Origin: Hymenopus coronatus | Lineage: Eukaryota; Arthropoda; Insecta; Mantodea; Hymenopodidae | Direction: 5' to 3' | NCBI GenBank assembly: GCA_030762935.1 | Contig: CM060886.1 | Location: 31,040,509-31,104,508 of the forward strand | DNA: 64,000 bases | Shown here: positions 33,360 to 44,034 of the stretch, piece by piece | Layout of the letters: the number at the start of each line of letters is the position of its first letter | How positions within the stretch are numbered: the first letter of the stretch is position 1 | Position numbers and translations under genes: made by a program | The notes under the pieces: generated by a model | The model's input: the letters and a program-made list of their open reading frames with translations, nothing else | Told to the model about the DNA's origin: nothing | Database searches by the model: none

Positions 33360-33895
33360 AATTTTCCAAGTGAGTGGCGTCGCAGTAATATTTGCGACTC
33401 GCATTAGGGAGATCCCGACCACCCACTCTGACCTCTGGGTTTTTCGCAATTTCCTCGGGATGCTAGACGAATGCTAGGATGCTAGAGCTCGAAAGCCTGC
33501 CACGATTTCCTTTCTCTTCATTCCGTTTCATCTCCACCTGTCATTCAACACTAGGTTCCTAGTGTTTGGCGTTGCCCGATATTGGCGCAGATGCACGCTC
33601 AATGGAAAGAATTCTCCTCATGAATATCAGAGGTCTGCCAAGTTCATTATCGCTTGAACTCCAGCAGTGAGCCTGGACGTTGGGCTTGGAGATGTTAGCG
33701 ACTTCCGCGCGTCCCTGTGGCCTGTCTACCTACAGCCTATCGTACCCTGTGGCTCCCTTACTTCATCCCTTCCTTCTATTGGGAGATAGCCACGACAGCT
33801 ATCACCTCCGTTGTCCACTATTTATATTTATCTTTGCCCTTCAGATATCACTTGACGTTTTGAAAATTCGTAATACATTATTTCTGGGATGTTAA
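33360..33895 (+). repeat. Long SINE-like unit, family F
   Basis: It starts with AGTGGCGTCGCAGTAATATT and GCGACTCGCATTAGGGAGAT, a decayed tRNA-type head with a GACTCGCATT segment also found near 51562 and 56935. A GC-richer body of several hundred bases follows. Related bodies lie at 51536 and 56905. The 71-codon frame at 33680 is incidental. Confidence 0.4.
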
Positions 33896-34129
33896 TAACA
33901 ATTAAAAGAATTTTAAAGCAGGAAAAACGAATACCTGTTTCTTGTGCCTATTATGCGATCGCAGTCGTACTGTTTCTATTGGCAAACGGTTTGCGTGTAT
34001 GAATAATATAATAACAAAAATCTTGTGTTATATTCCCACGACGTTTCTTCCGTCCATTGTTTATTGCTGGGAATGATAAAAACTTATGAGAACTTATTTT
34101 TCTACCTTCCTTATTTTAGTGTAGAAACA

Positions 34130-34890
34130 TTTTTGCAAAAGTGCAACATTACATATTCCATTAGGTTATAAAGGGAACAGCAATAGTCAAATGTTAATAG
34201 ATAAGAACTAGATCCTGTATGATGGCCTACAATTTCCATACTCTTTCCATATAATCGAAAGATCTCGTTATTTTTTTAACATGACATTTTTATTGTTTTT
34301 GTACAATCGCGAGAAACTGTTGAAAATCAACAGGACTTTAAAAGAATGCCAAAGCATTGAACAATTTGAACCATTAATATTGGATATCTCATTTACTGCA
34401 AAATAACTTATTTGGAATAATTTGTGTATTTTAAACAAATCTAAATTTTTTTGTGTACCTCACATTCGCTTGTCACTTAAAGGATACGGGTTATACAAGA
34501 TTATACAAAATTCCTTCCGAATAAAGACGACTTCATAGGCTATTCCCAAAAAATTCAAGATGCGCATTTTATTTGCCAAATAATGTTTAATACTTATACG
34601 ATATTTGAATCCAAATGGCTGGAGCCACGTTTGAGAAAATAAAATATTTCCAAAACTTCCATAAGAGTAAGGGGAGACTTTTTTGAAAATCTTAAGAGTC
34701 GCGTCTTTGAAATGTAATGGAATTAATAACTGGTATTTATCCGACTTGGTTTTTGGGATAAACTGTTCATAGAAACGCACAAGCGCGCGCACATACATAC
34801 ATATGTATATTTACCTATTTAGGGATTCTCTAAACATGTATTGCCAGTAAAATCTCCGGATCAAAATTTTGAGAAGATTTCTATTTCTTC
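34130..34890 (-). repeat. ATIR-1 related copy, diverged subfamily
   Basis: The left part (ATTACATATTCCATTAGG, AATCGCGAGAAACTGTTGAA, AACAGGACTTTAAAA) matches the copy at 46735 better than the main family. The right part has the standard AGGCTATTCCC and CAAAAACTTCC-like blocks and a (GC)n(AT)n tract near 34785. This defines a second, older subfamily. Confidence 0.65.
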
Positions 34891-34892
34891 CA

Positions 34893-35098
34893 TGTAGATA
34901 GGTAGAGAAGATATTGCATTCCATCCAATTCGATTTCAAGATTTCACAAAAAAAAAAAAACGTGTTTAGAAGTGCTAGAATCCAAAAGAGTATTTTTAGA
35001 AAAAGGTCCTTGTGTATTCCTTTAAAACACACAATTTCTTCGAAACAATTTTTTATGACAGTAGTAATTTCTAAGATATCCGTTATTAGTGGTTAAAA
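34893..35098 (+). repeat. ATIR-1 fragment joined head to head
   Basis: GATAGGTAGAGAAGATATTGCATTCC is read directly from the end of the preceding minus copy, so the two oppositely oriented pieces share one decayed terminal hairpin. The fragment is missing its middle and stops near ATCCGTTATTAGTGG. Confidence 0.7.
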
Positions 35099-35272
35099 AT
35101 GTTCAGTATATTTATTTGTCAAAAGTCTGCTCAGCATACATTAATATCCTCGCGATTGCATGCAAAAAATAAGTCATTCTGAGGCCAATTATTAAACATT
35201 TCAATATCGCTATTCTCTTTGCATTTGTACATAATGTAGGTATTTCTACAAACATGAACTATAAAGAAAAAA

Positions 35273-35975
35273 TCTGATGTGTTCCATTCACATGACTTTC
35301 TCTATCTCTCTGTAACAAATTATTGTTAATAAGCTTATCTTTTATTTCATGTTAATCGAGGAAAATTAGCAGAAATAGTCTTATTCCTTGCTTTATTGTA
35401 AATACAAGCGAAATAAGGGAGTACCATAGGTTAAAGTGAAAGCCAAAAGCTGGTTGCTATGTGACTGATGTTCCTTTGTTTGTGTGCACAGGAGTTGACA
35501 AATTCCTATATGAGAAAAGTATAAGTTTTTCAAAGCTGAAACCAAGAAAAAGGAATATCTCAAAAACGATCAACTCCACGAAAAAAACGTATATAACATA
35601 AATTGCGTGTTTTAACGAGCTCTACATTTTTTGTGTGTTAAGTCTTTGTCCATCTCTTACGGTTTAGTAGTTATGCAAAATTCATCAAGAATAAAGTAGT
35701 CTTCAGAGGCTATTCCCAGAAAATTCAAAATATACATTTTATTTGTCAGATAAATATCATTAATATATGATATTTTAATCAAAATCGTTAGAGCCATTAT
35801 TTAGAAAATCAAAATTTTCGAAAAAAGTTCCATGTAAAGGGTAGTTTGGGGTGGGGGGATTTTTCTCAAAATCTTCGTGTCGCATCCCTGGAAGATACTA
35901 AACTTAAATACCAAGTTTGGTATTTTACCGACTTTTCGTTTTTGAGATATCGTGTTTACAGACACACGGACACAC

Positions 35976-36036
<61 letters not shown>

Positions 36037-36172
36037 CCTTTTTGTGAAAATGATTTTTTTAGATAAAGGGGACCCTAAAACATATATTTCCGATGAAATC
36101 TCGGTATCGAATTTTTTGGTGGAGTGCAATACTTTCTTTATTCACTATGAACATAGTGCGTATAGAGAAAGT
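35273..36172 (-). mobile_element. ATIR-1, complete copy with the longest CA tract
   Basis: A 900-bp copy with TCTGATGTGTTCCATTCACA at one end and TATAGAGAAAGT at the other, flanked by A-runs (35268-35272 and 36173-36177). The microsatellite at about 35980-36031 is the longest of any copy in the window. The 166-codon frame at 35846 is a His-Thr rich artefact of this tract. Confidence 0.92.
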
Positions 36173-36218
36173 AAAAATTCTTATTCTTCTATTTACTTTA
36201 TGCTAATCAAGAAAAAAA

Positions 36219-37020
36219 TATGTGTGCTGCACTCACATAACTTTCTCTATCTGCTCTACAAGATTCTTGCAAAATATTATTCTTTGTACACAATGCTAAT
36301 CATTATAAACATTAGCAGAATGTCCTTATTACTTAGTTTCTCATAAGTAGAAGGGAATTAAGGGAATGCATTAGACTAAACCGATAGTCAAATGTTTTAA
36401 AAGCTGTCGTTATGGGATTGTCATTGCAAATCGCTTCTTTGCTTGGCCAAAATAAAAGAAAAACACACTTCCTCTCAGAGAAAAGCATAAATACTTCACA
36501 ATTGAAACCAATAACAAAGAATATCTCGGAAACGGTTACCTTCACAACAAAAACGTAAGACATAAATTGTGTGTTTTGAGGAGATCCACATTTTTGAGTA
36601 GCAAGTTTTTGTCTATCTCTTACGGTTTAGCAGTTAAGCAAAACTCGGCAAAATTCATCCAGAATAAAGAGGTCTTCAGAGTCTATTCCCAGAAAATTCA
36701 GATGTACATTTTATTTGGGACGTAAATAGTTTTAATACACGGGATTTTAATCAAAATCGTTAAAAAAATCAACATTTTCCAAAAAAGTGTCCATGTAAAT
36801 AGTAGTTTTTGTCGCATCCTTGAAAGATACTGAACTTAAATATCAAACAAACAAACAAAAAAAAAAAAAAACATACACACACAGAGCTTAATAAAATTAC
36901 TTTTTTTTGTATTCAGGGGATCTTAAAACATATATTACCGGAGAAATTTCGGTATCGAATTTTTGGGTGCAATACAATACTTTCTCTGTACACTATGCAC
37001 ATAGTGCGTATAGAGAAAGT
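36219..37020 (-). mobile_element. ATIR-1 copy, diverged
   Basis: It runs from TATGTGTGCTGCACTCACAT to TATAGAGAAAGT. The first half belongs to a variant with GCTGTCGTTATGGGATTGTC. The microsatellite has decayed into AAAC units near 36846. Both this copy and the previous one are followed by AAAAATTCTTAT, suggesting insertion into the same older unit. Confidence 0.8.
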
Positions 37021-37027
37021 AAAAATT

Positions 37028-37125
37028 CTTATGTGTTGCATTGACACAACTTTCTTTACCTATTCTCAACAAACTATTCTTACAAAGGCTTATTCTTCTA
37101 AATACTTAATGCTAATCGAGATAAA
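37028..37125 (-). repeat. ATIR-1 terminal fragment (ATCAGA side)
   Basis: TTATGTGTTGCATTGACACA, then ACTTTCTTTACC and TGCTAATCGAGAT identify the hairpin end of a truncated copy. Confidence 0.65.
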
Positions 37126-37406
37126 TCTTGTTTATGTAACACATTAGAATGTGTTTTAACGTGTGACCCATGCGATTATACAGTAAAACTGGATGAACAT
37201 TATTGGTCTTAGGAAATAATCATTTATATTTTAAGAAATTGTTTATTCAAATGTTTATCCCATGTATCCAAAAAAAAAAATAATAATAAAACGCCCGTAT
37301 GTATATGTACCTGTGTCCGTTTGTCTATGAACACGATTACTCAAAAACGAAAAGTCGGTAAAATACCAAACTCTGAATATAAGTCTAGCATCTTCCAAGG
37401 ATGCGA

Positions 37407-37600
37407 TCGGCCCGGGTTCGATCCCAAGCATGTGAGACTTGTGGTGGACAAAGCGACGCAGGGACGGGTTTTCTCCGGGTTCTCCGGTTTCCCCCACCAT
37501 CGCATTCCACCGGTGCTCCATCTTCATTCATGGATCATCAGTGTCATCGCCTGTGATGCCACAAGTAGTTAAAGCGGGCGCTAAACACTACCAAAAAGAA
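37407..37600 (+). repeat. SINE family E inside ATIR-1, with target duplications
   Basis: It starts at the B-box region (CGGCCCGGGTTCGATCCC), so the A-box half is absent. It continues with GGACGGGTTTTCTCCGGG and CATCGCATTCCACCGGTGC and ends in an A-rich ACCAAAAAGAAA. It is flanked by AAGGATGCGA (37397-37406) and AAGGATGCAA (37601-37610). The host consensus has only one such site. Confidence 0.93.
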
Positions 37601-38045
37601 AAGGATGCAACATGAAAATTTTGAGGAAAATCCCCCCCCCCCCAACCTAAACTACCCGTTACATGGAAAATGTTTCGAAATTTTTTATTTTCTCCAAAAT
37701 GGCTTTAACAAATTTGATTGAAATACCACATATTAAAGATAATTACACAACAAACAAAATGTATATCTTGAATTTTATGGGAATAGCCTCTGAAGATCTC
37801 TTTATTCTGGGTGAATTATGCTGGATTTTGCATAATTAGTAAACCGCAAGAAATAGAGAAAAACTTTCTGCACAAAATATGTGGATCTCGTTGAAACACA
37901 CAGTTTATATCATATACCTTTTTTTTCGTGACGTTGACCATGTTTTAGATATTCCTTATTTTTGTTTTCAGTTTTAAAATACTTAGACTTTTCACAGTAA
38001 AAATTGAACTGGAATTTGTGAACTCCTGCCAATACAAAGAAACCA

Positions 38046-38340
38046 TTACACCCTCCGTGGTGTAATGGTTACCATGCTAACTTCATATACCCAAGGTCAC
38101 GGGTTCAAACCCGGCGAAGGACGATGGATTTTTTCGGGCGTAAAAATCCTTAGCATGGCTTCCTTCGGAAGGGAAGTAAAGCTGTGGGTCCCGTGTCGTA
38201 GATTTACGGCACGTAAAAGAACCTCAAGCCCTATTAGAGAGGCCTCTGAGCAAAATTAAGCTATCTTTCACGCCCAATATAGAATGGGACGCTAAGAACC
38301 AAAGCAGTTAAAGAGCGTCCATAAATAGCACGCCATTCAT
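38046..38340 (+). repeat. SINE family B inside ATIR-1, complete head
   Basis: The head is CCCTCCGTGGTGTAATGGTT followed by CACGGGTTCAAACCCGG. The central domain includes AGCATGGCTTCCTTCGGAAG and GTCGTAGATTTACGGCACGT. It ends AGAGCGTCCATAAATAGCAC. This is the only copy here with a clear A-box and is the family reference. CCATT occurs at both margins, possibly a short target duplication. Confidence 0.9.
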
Positions 38341-38570
38341 TTCATCCACGTGTGAATCAGCTTTTAAAATATTTGACTATCATTTTAGCCTAGTTTGTTC
38401 CATTATTCCCCTTCTCCTTACAAGAAAGCATTTCTGCTAATGTTTATCTCGGTTAGTATGAAGCAGATAGAAGAATAAGCCTTTTAACAAGCTTTTTAAC
38501 AATAATTTGTTACAGAGATTTAGTGAAAGTCATGTGAATGGAGAAAATCAGATCTTTTTATTTATTTATT

Positions 38571-39388
38571 ACTTTCTCTGTCCCCGTATGTACAATGTAC
38601 ATAGGGATAGAGAAGGTATTATATCCAAAAAAAGCACTTTCAGAAATGCTTTCAGTGTGTGTGTCCGTGTGTCAATGAGTCCGTGTGTCTGTGAACACGA
38701 TAACTCAAAAACGAAAAGTCGGTAAAATACCAAACTTGGTATTTAAGTTTAATATCTTCCAGGGATGCGACACGAAAATTTTGAGAAAAATCCCCCCACC
38801 CCAAACTACCCTTTAGATGAAACTTTTTTCGAAAATTTAGATTTTCTCAAAACTGGCTCTAACGATTTTGTTTAAAATATTATATATTAATGACATTTAC
38901 CTGACAAATAAAATGTATATCTTAAATTTTCTGGGAATAGCCTCTGAAGACTACTTTGTTCTGGATGAATTTTACGGACTTTTAAATAACTGCTAAACCG
39001 TAAAAGATGGTCAAAAACTTACTACACAAAAAATGTAGAGCACGTTAAAACACGCAATTTATGTCATACACTTTTTTTCGTGGAGTTGGTCATTTTTAAG
39101 ATATTCTTGGTTTTTCGTTTCTGCTTTGAAAAACAAATTTTTCTCATGCAGGAATGTGTTAACTCCTACCCATACAAACGAAGGAACTTCAGTTACATAA
39201 CAACCAGCTTTTGGCTATCATTTTAGCTATGGTACGCTCTCATTTCGCTTCTACTTACAAGGAAGCAAATAATAAGACTATTTCTGCTAATGTTTCTGGA
39301 TTAGCATGAATTAAATAGAAGCATAAGCTTTTTAACTACAATTTGTTGCAGAGATGAAGAGAAAGTCATGTGAATAGTACATATCAGA
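38571..39388 (+). mobile_element. ATIR-1, complete copy, variant hairpin
   Basis: It starts ACTTTCTCTGTCCCCGTATG, where the usual ACACGTACTATG is replaced. The other arm changes to match (ACATAGGGATAGAGAA), so pairing is kept. It ends AGTCATGTGAATAGTACATA and TCAGA. It lies 18 bases after the previous copy in the same direction. Confidence 0.9.
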
Positions 39389-39619
39389 TTTTTTTAGGAT
39401 TAGTTCCATATCCGTTGGCTTGGTCTTTCATCTAGAAACGTTAATACAAATATAACACGAACACAAAAGCTTGTAAACAGGTCAATAAATGGCGTCAATC
39501 AGAATGATTTTCGTTCACGTGAACATGAACGCTATCGTCCTACGCTAACGCCAAACGCCAAACCTTACAAACTCAAAAACTAAAAACAGAAACGTATAAA
39601 CACATACGTGAGCGATTCT

Positions 39620-40720
39620 ATAAGTACCCATGTTTCAAAATAGATGATGAGGTCAGGGGAAGTTGTGTGATCATCGGGTACTGTCAATGGTTACACATCG
39701 CCAACAGAAATGTTGTACTGGTTCATAGTATATTTGGATTTGGAAGGCATTTTAGTTAGTCGTTGAACGTGTTTTTACTAAAATTATCAAAGTGAAGTAG
39801 TGATTGGCTTTTTACGTTTGGAAAATTTTCCGAGGAGATAAAAGCCAAAAGCCAAATTGGATGCTGTTTATGATGAACTTTTGACATCTATGACAACAAA
39901 TAGATATTGGTTCAACGATTTAAAGGTGGTCGAACATACGGTTTTGATCAGAAGCCACTAGGAGGCCCGGCAATGTAGTTACCGAGAAAGTCAGAAAAAG
40001 TCCACGTTATGATTCTCGCTCAGAGGCAGAGGCCGTAGGTGTCGGAACGCCAATCATATTTTGCATGATAAGTTGGAGATGAACAAGTAGTCGGCTCAAT
40101 GTGTGCCGCAATTGCTCACAGTGACCAACAAGAGGGTAAGGCTTTCAACTTTGAAGCTGTGTTTGGAGCTTTTAAGCGAAATCCGAAAAATGTATTCGTC
40201 GAGTTGTCACCGTCAATGAGACCTGGAATTATCATTATAAGCAACAATTGAAACAATGGGTTATTTCCAGTCAATTTTCTCCAAAGAAGGCAAATACGGT
40301 CTCATCGGCCGTAAAAAATGATGGTGGGGTTTCTTGGGATGCCCAGGGGCGTCATACTCATTGACTTCTTATAAAAAAGAAAGACGGTTACTAGGCAATA
40401 CTACAGTGAGTTATTGGCCCGATTTGAAAAGAAGTTGAACGAGGTACGGTCCTATTTGACAAAGAAGAAAGAGCATATTCTTCCGAGTTGTCATCACCAA
40501 ACTGCGTGAATTGTGATGTGAATTGCTATCGCATCCTTCATATTCACCCAGCTTGGCTTCCTATGTTTTGCTTCTAAGCATAAAGAAATGACTCATGGGA
40601 ACAAAACTTAGATCAAACGAAGATGTCATCCTTGAGAAAAGAGGCGTATTTTTCACAGCTTGACAGCTCCTATTTTTGAAGAGGTTAACACATAAAATGG
40701 CACCGGTTTAAACCAAGTTC
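39620..40720 (+). pseudogene. Decayed mariner-like element M3
   Basis: Fragments of a mariner transposase are readable in shifting frames. GYGVVT-like sequence leads to VNETW near 40212 (Asn in place of the first catalytic Asp). GRHTH*LLIKKK appears in one frame and the GVILIDFL equivalent in another near 40350, followed by QYYSELLARFEKKLNEV near 40410. The catalytic core downstream has stops. A second copy with the same order lies at 57660..59500. Both start near a TTTCAAAATAGATGATG segment. No clean inverted repeats were found. Confidence 0.75.
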
Positions 40721-40759
40721 ATGTAAGATTTTAAAGCTAGGACAGGCCTAGTTTATGAA

Positions 40760-41394
40760 TATCTACATACATACACACACATATATATATATATATAAAA
40801 TGCTCTCAATTGCCAGGATCATAACAGACCTGCCGATGTGCTATGACCTGCCGCTTTTAAGCACACTTAAAAACTTCAGTTAATTGAAAATCGTCCCTGT
40901 TTTACGGCAAAAAGCGTAAATATTATAAAGATAGTCTTTAACTACATATTTGTGAACTAACTGCGAATGAACTTATAAATGAAGGTAGATTTTCCCTTAT
41001 TATTACTGTGGTGTCTTTTGACGATGTGTGAAAGTTATAGATAGTAAACTATGACGTTTTCTCATATTTGAAAACATCAGTATAACACAAGCGCATGTTA
41101 ATACATTGATACATCGTCGTTAGCCGCGTAGCCTCAATTTCAATTATCTTGTGTTATTCTAATGATTTGTTGGCACTATGAATGGCAAAGAAAATCTTAT
41201 GCTCATGTCACATATTTATGTCCTCGCTTTAAGGTTAATCCTTCTATGTGAATGACCCTTAATTTGAAAGGATAACAATACTTCAAAAACACAAACATAA
41301 GATTCCATGAAACACATCGCACACGTTAATGTTGCCGACAAATTATCAGTTACTGCTTTATTATATGTATACGTATATATTTGCTGCATCCGTT
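40760..41394. other. AT-rich intergenic DNA with a short (TA)n
   Basis: A short ACACAC/ATATAT tract lies at about 40770-40797. Nothing else is recognised. Confidence 0.4.
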
Positions 41395-41395
41395 G

Positions 41396-41595
41396 AGGCC
41401 GCGCCGCGGTTAGACCATTCGCCTCGCACCGAAGCGGCATGTGGGAATTGTGGTGGACAAAGCGGCAAGGGACGGGATTTCTCCGGGTTCTCCGGTTTTT
41501 CCCGCCATCGCATCCAATCGGTGCCCCATCTTCATTCCATGTATCAGCAGTGTCATCATTTGCGGTGCCAAATGTAGTAGAAGCGAGCGTTATGT
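41396..41595 (+). repeat. SINE family E
   Basis: GCCGCGCCGCGGTTAGACC as head, then the shared AATTGTGGTGGACAAAGCGG, GGACGGGATTTCTCCGGGTT and ATCGCATCCAATCGGTGCC. It matches the copy at 37407 but has more of the head. Confidence 0.85.
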
Positions 41596-41830
41596 GACCC
41601 ATATTTTATGCCACCATTCTTATTTTATGTCTTCAGACCATGTAGTAGTTTGTAAAACCAACTTTTCCTTTGAACAAGAATCGACGCCATTTTACCGGAA
41701 CCGCTCTAAGCCACAAAACTTAAAATCACACTTGTTATATGAAAAGGAAACGAAATAAAAGGGAATGATGTGGCGGAAATCATGGTAAATGAGAACCCAC
41801 TCCAGAATTTACCTACAGAGAGAAAAAAAA

Positions 41831-42672
41831 TCCGATGTGTTACACTCACAAGACTTTCTCTAGCTGTTCTACAACTTCTTACATAAGATTATTCTTCTTT
41901 CAGCACCATGCTAATCGAGATAATCATTAGCAGAACGTTCTTAATACTTAGTTCCTTATAAGTGGGAAGAAAATAAGGGAATACACTAGGCTAAATCAAT
42001 AGTCAAATCTTTCAAAACCTAGTTTCCAAGTGGTTGGAGTACCATTGCTTGTATGGATAGGAGTTGAAAAATTCCCGTATGATAAAAGTAAAAGTATTTT
42101 AAAGCTGAAACCAATAACAAGGAATATCTCAAAAACGGTCAACTCCAGGAAAAAAATGTGTATAACATAAATTGTGTGTTTTGATGAGATCTACATTTAC
42201 ATAAGTTTTTAGCTATCTCTTACGGTGTACCAGATGTGCCAAATTCCGCAAATGTCATCCAGATAAACATGTCTTCAGAGGCTATTCCCAGAAAATTGAA
42301 GATATACATTTTATTTGTCATGTAAATATCTTGTGTATAAAAGATTTTAATCAAAATCGTTAGAGCCATTTTTGAGAAAATCAAAATTTTCGAATTTTTT
42401 CCCATGTAAAAGGTAGTTGCGTGTGGGAATTTTATTGAAAATCCTCCTGTCGATCCTTGGAAGATATGAAACTTAAATACCAAGTTTGGTTTTTAATAGT
42501 TTTTGAGCTATGCTGTCCACACACACACAGACACAGACACACACACACACACACACACACACCCGGACATTTTTTATTTTTTTTTATTTCCAGTGAAATC
42601 TCGGTATCAAATTTGTGGGTGCAATACAATACCTTCTCTATACACGTTGTACATAGTACGTGTAGAGAAAGT
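41831..42672 (-). mobile_element. ATIR-1, complete copy
   Basis: It runs from TCCGATGTGTTACACTCACA to GTGTAGAGAAAGT, 842 bp, flanked by A-runs. Its CA tract is near 42520-42563. The interior has the GTTTCCAAGTGGTTGGAG variant of the family. Confidence 0.9.
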
Positions 42673-42726
42673 AAAAAATGACAAATCCAAATTCAGAGAC
42701 GGCGGGAATCCATCACGCTCGGTGAC

Positions 42727-42984
42727 GTGGCGGTGATATGGTTTTTAGAGCTTACGCTGTTGCGAAGCAATATTCAGGATTATTTTATAACATCCTGGTT
42801 AAGAAAATTGTTACTGTTATTCTTACGGCTGTCAACGTACCCTGAACAACTTTGTATTTGGGACTCTCTAACTGTGCTGGTTTTGTTGACGGCTTTTGTC
42901 TTCCAAGTTGCTAAGCACCAGAAGCAAATTCGTACGCTTAAATGGGTGTTTTGTTTTTCCGTCGCTTGCGACATATCAGTATCA
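42727..42984 (+). other. Open frame, unrecognised, hydrophobic
   Basis: The first 85 or so residues of a 145-codon frame lie here; the rest overlaps the foldback element at 42985. The translated part is Leu-rich and could look like membrane segments, but there is no start context, no homologue I recognise, and its end is repeat-derived. Probably not a gene. Confidence 0.12.
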
Positions 42985-43300
42985 TATACCAGTGGTCCAA
43001 CTATCCCGTATTTGAACGTGTGTAAATATTTGCAAAACTCGACGGGGCTATTTAAAGTTAAAACTTGTCAGTGGAGAATTGGTAAGACCGACCTCGTTTT
43101 AACCTCTCGCAATGAGTGCGACCCACTCATCGTCCCCACTGATAAACAAGACGGAGAAAGCTAAGATCAACCTCGCCAGTTCTCCACTGGTGGATTTTAA
43201 CTTGAAATAGATCCGTTGAGTTATGCAACTCTTTTAACGCACAAAGGAATATCTGCACACGTCAAATATGTCGGTTGGATCAGTTGGGACACCTAGTATA
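42985..43300 (+). mobile_element. Foldback family FB, complete unit with inverted arms
   Basis: The left arm (TATACCAGTGGTCCAACTAT... GCAAAACTCGACGGGGCTAT... AGTTAAAACTTG) returns inverted on the right (CAGTTCTCCACTGGTGG, TTTTAACTTGAAATAGATCC, GTTGAGTTATGCAACTC, ending ACACCTAGTATA). The arms are about 100 to 130 bases with a short centre, so the unit could fold into one long hairpin. Partial copies are at 18408, 19264, 21680 and 23110. It encodes nothing. Confidence 0.85.
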
Positions 43301-43389
43301 GCAAATTGGATTACTGTTCCTGCTTTATGTGGTTGAATGTGGAACGAAAACGTGCTGTTAAAATCACTTCAGAACAGTACCATGTCGGT

Positions 43390-43470
43390 TGAAATCACGG
43401 TATTGAAGTTTTGGGGGAATACAATACCTTCTCTATCCACTATATACATTTACATGCGTGCTAGAGGACT
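43390..43470 (-). repeat. ATIR-1 terminal fragment
   Basis: TTGAAATCACGGTATTGAAG and ATACCTTCTCTATCCACTAT, ending GTGCTAGAGGACTT. Confidence 0.7.
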
Positions 43471-43474
43471 TAAA

Positions 43475-44034
43475 ACATTCAAGTATTTTAAAACTTAAAC
43501 AAATAACAAGGAATATCTCGGAAACGTTAACTCCACAAAAAGAATAACTAGATACACATTTTTTACGCAGTAATTTTTTGTCTATCTCATACGGTTTACT
43601 GTTATACAAAAGTCATCCAGAATAAAGAGATCTACAGAGACTCTTACCAGAAAATTCAAGGCATGCATTTTTTTTGTCATGTAAATATCTTTAATATACG
43701 GTATTTTAATATAAATGCTTGTACCATTTTTGAGACATCTAAAGTTTCGAAATTTATTATGTAAATGGTATTTTGGATGGGGGGATTTTCTTCTAAATCT
43801 GCATGTCATATCCTTGAAAAATGCTGAGCTTAAATTTCAAGTTTGGTATTTAAACGACTTTTCATTTTTGAGTTGACGTACACGCACGCGCACGCGCACA
43901 CGTGCGGACCTTTTTCTGAAAATGCTTAGTTTAGATTCAGGGGACCCTAAAACGTATACTTCTATGAATTCTCGGTATCGATTTTTAGGGTGGAATGCAA
44001 CATCTTCTGTACCTGCGAACTAAGTAAAGAAAGT
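43475..44034 (-). repeat. ATIR-1 copy, ATCAGA end lost
   Basis: It begins in the middle (AACAAGGAATATCTCGG) and runs to AAAGAAAGT. Its microsatellite is a CACGCG-type compound tract near 43880. Confidence 0.82.

Larger units (their letters stand above)
37250..38552 (+). mobile_element. ATIR-1 copy carrying two SINE insertions
   Basis: The host element runs from a decayed start through GTGTCCGTTTGTC, CAAGGATGCGA, CTCAAGGATG-type blocks, and ends GAAAGTCATGTGAATGGAG and AATCAGA at 38552. It is interrupted at 37407-37600 by a family E SINE and at about 38046-38340 by a family B SINE. The rest of the element resumes at the expected point after each. Confidence 0.88.

Noticed and set aside
35273..36172. 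ATIR-1 as an LTR or LINE derivative
   Set aside because: There are no terminal direct repeats, no poly-A tail tied to one strand, no coding remnant and no consistent 5' truncation.
35846..36346. 166-codon open frame
   Set aside because: It lies across an ATIR-1 copy and its middle is a His-Thr run from the CA microsatellite. Other His-Thr, Arg-Glu and Ser-Leu frames are the same artefact.
42727..43164. 145-codon hydrophobic frame as a membrane protein
   Set aside because: Its second half is the foldback element FB, and the first half has no recognisable features.
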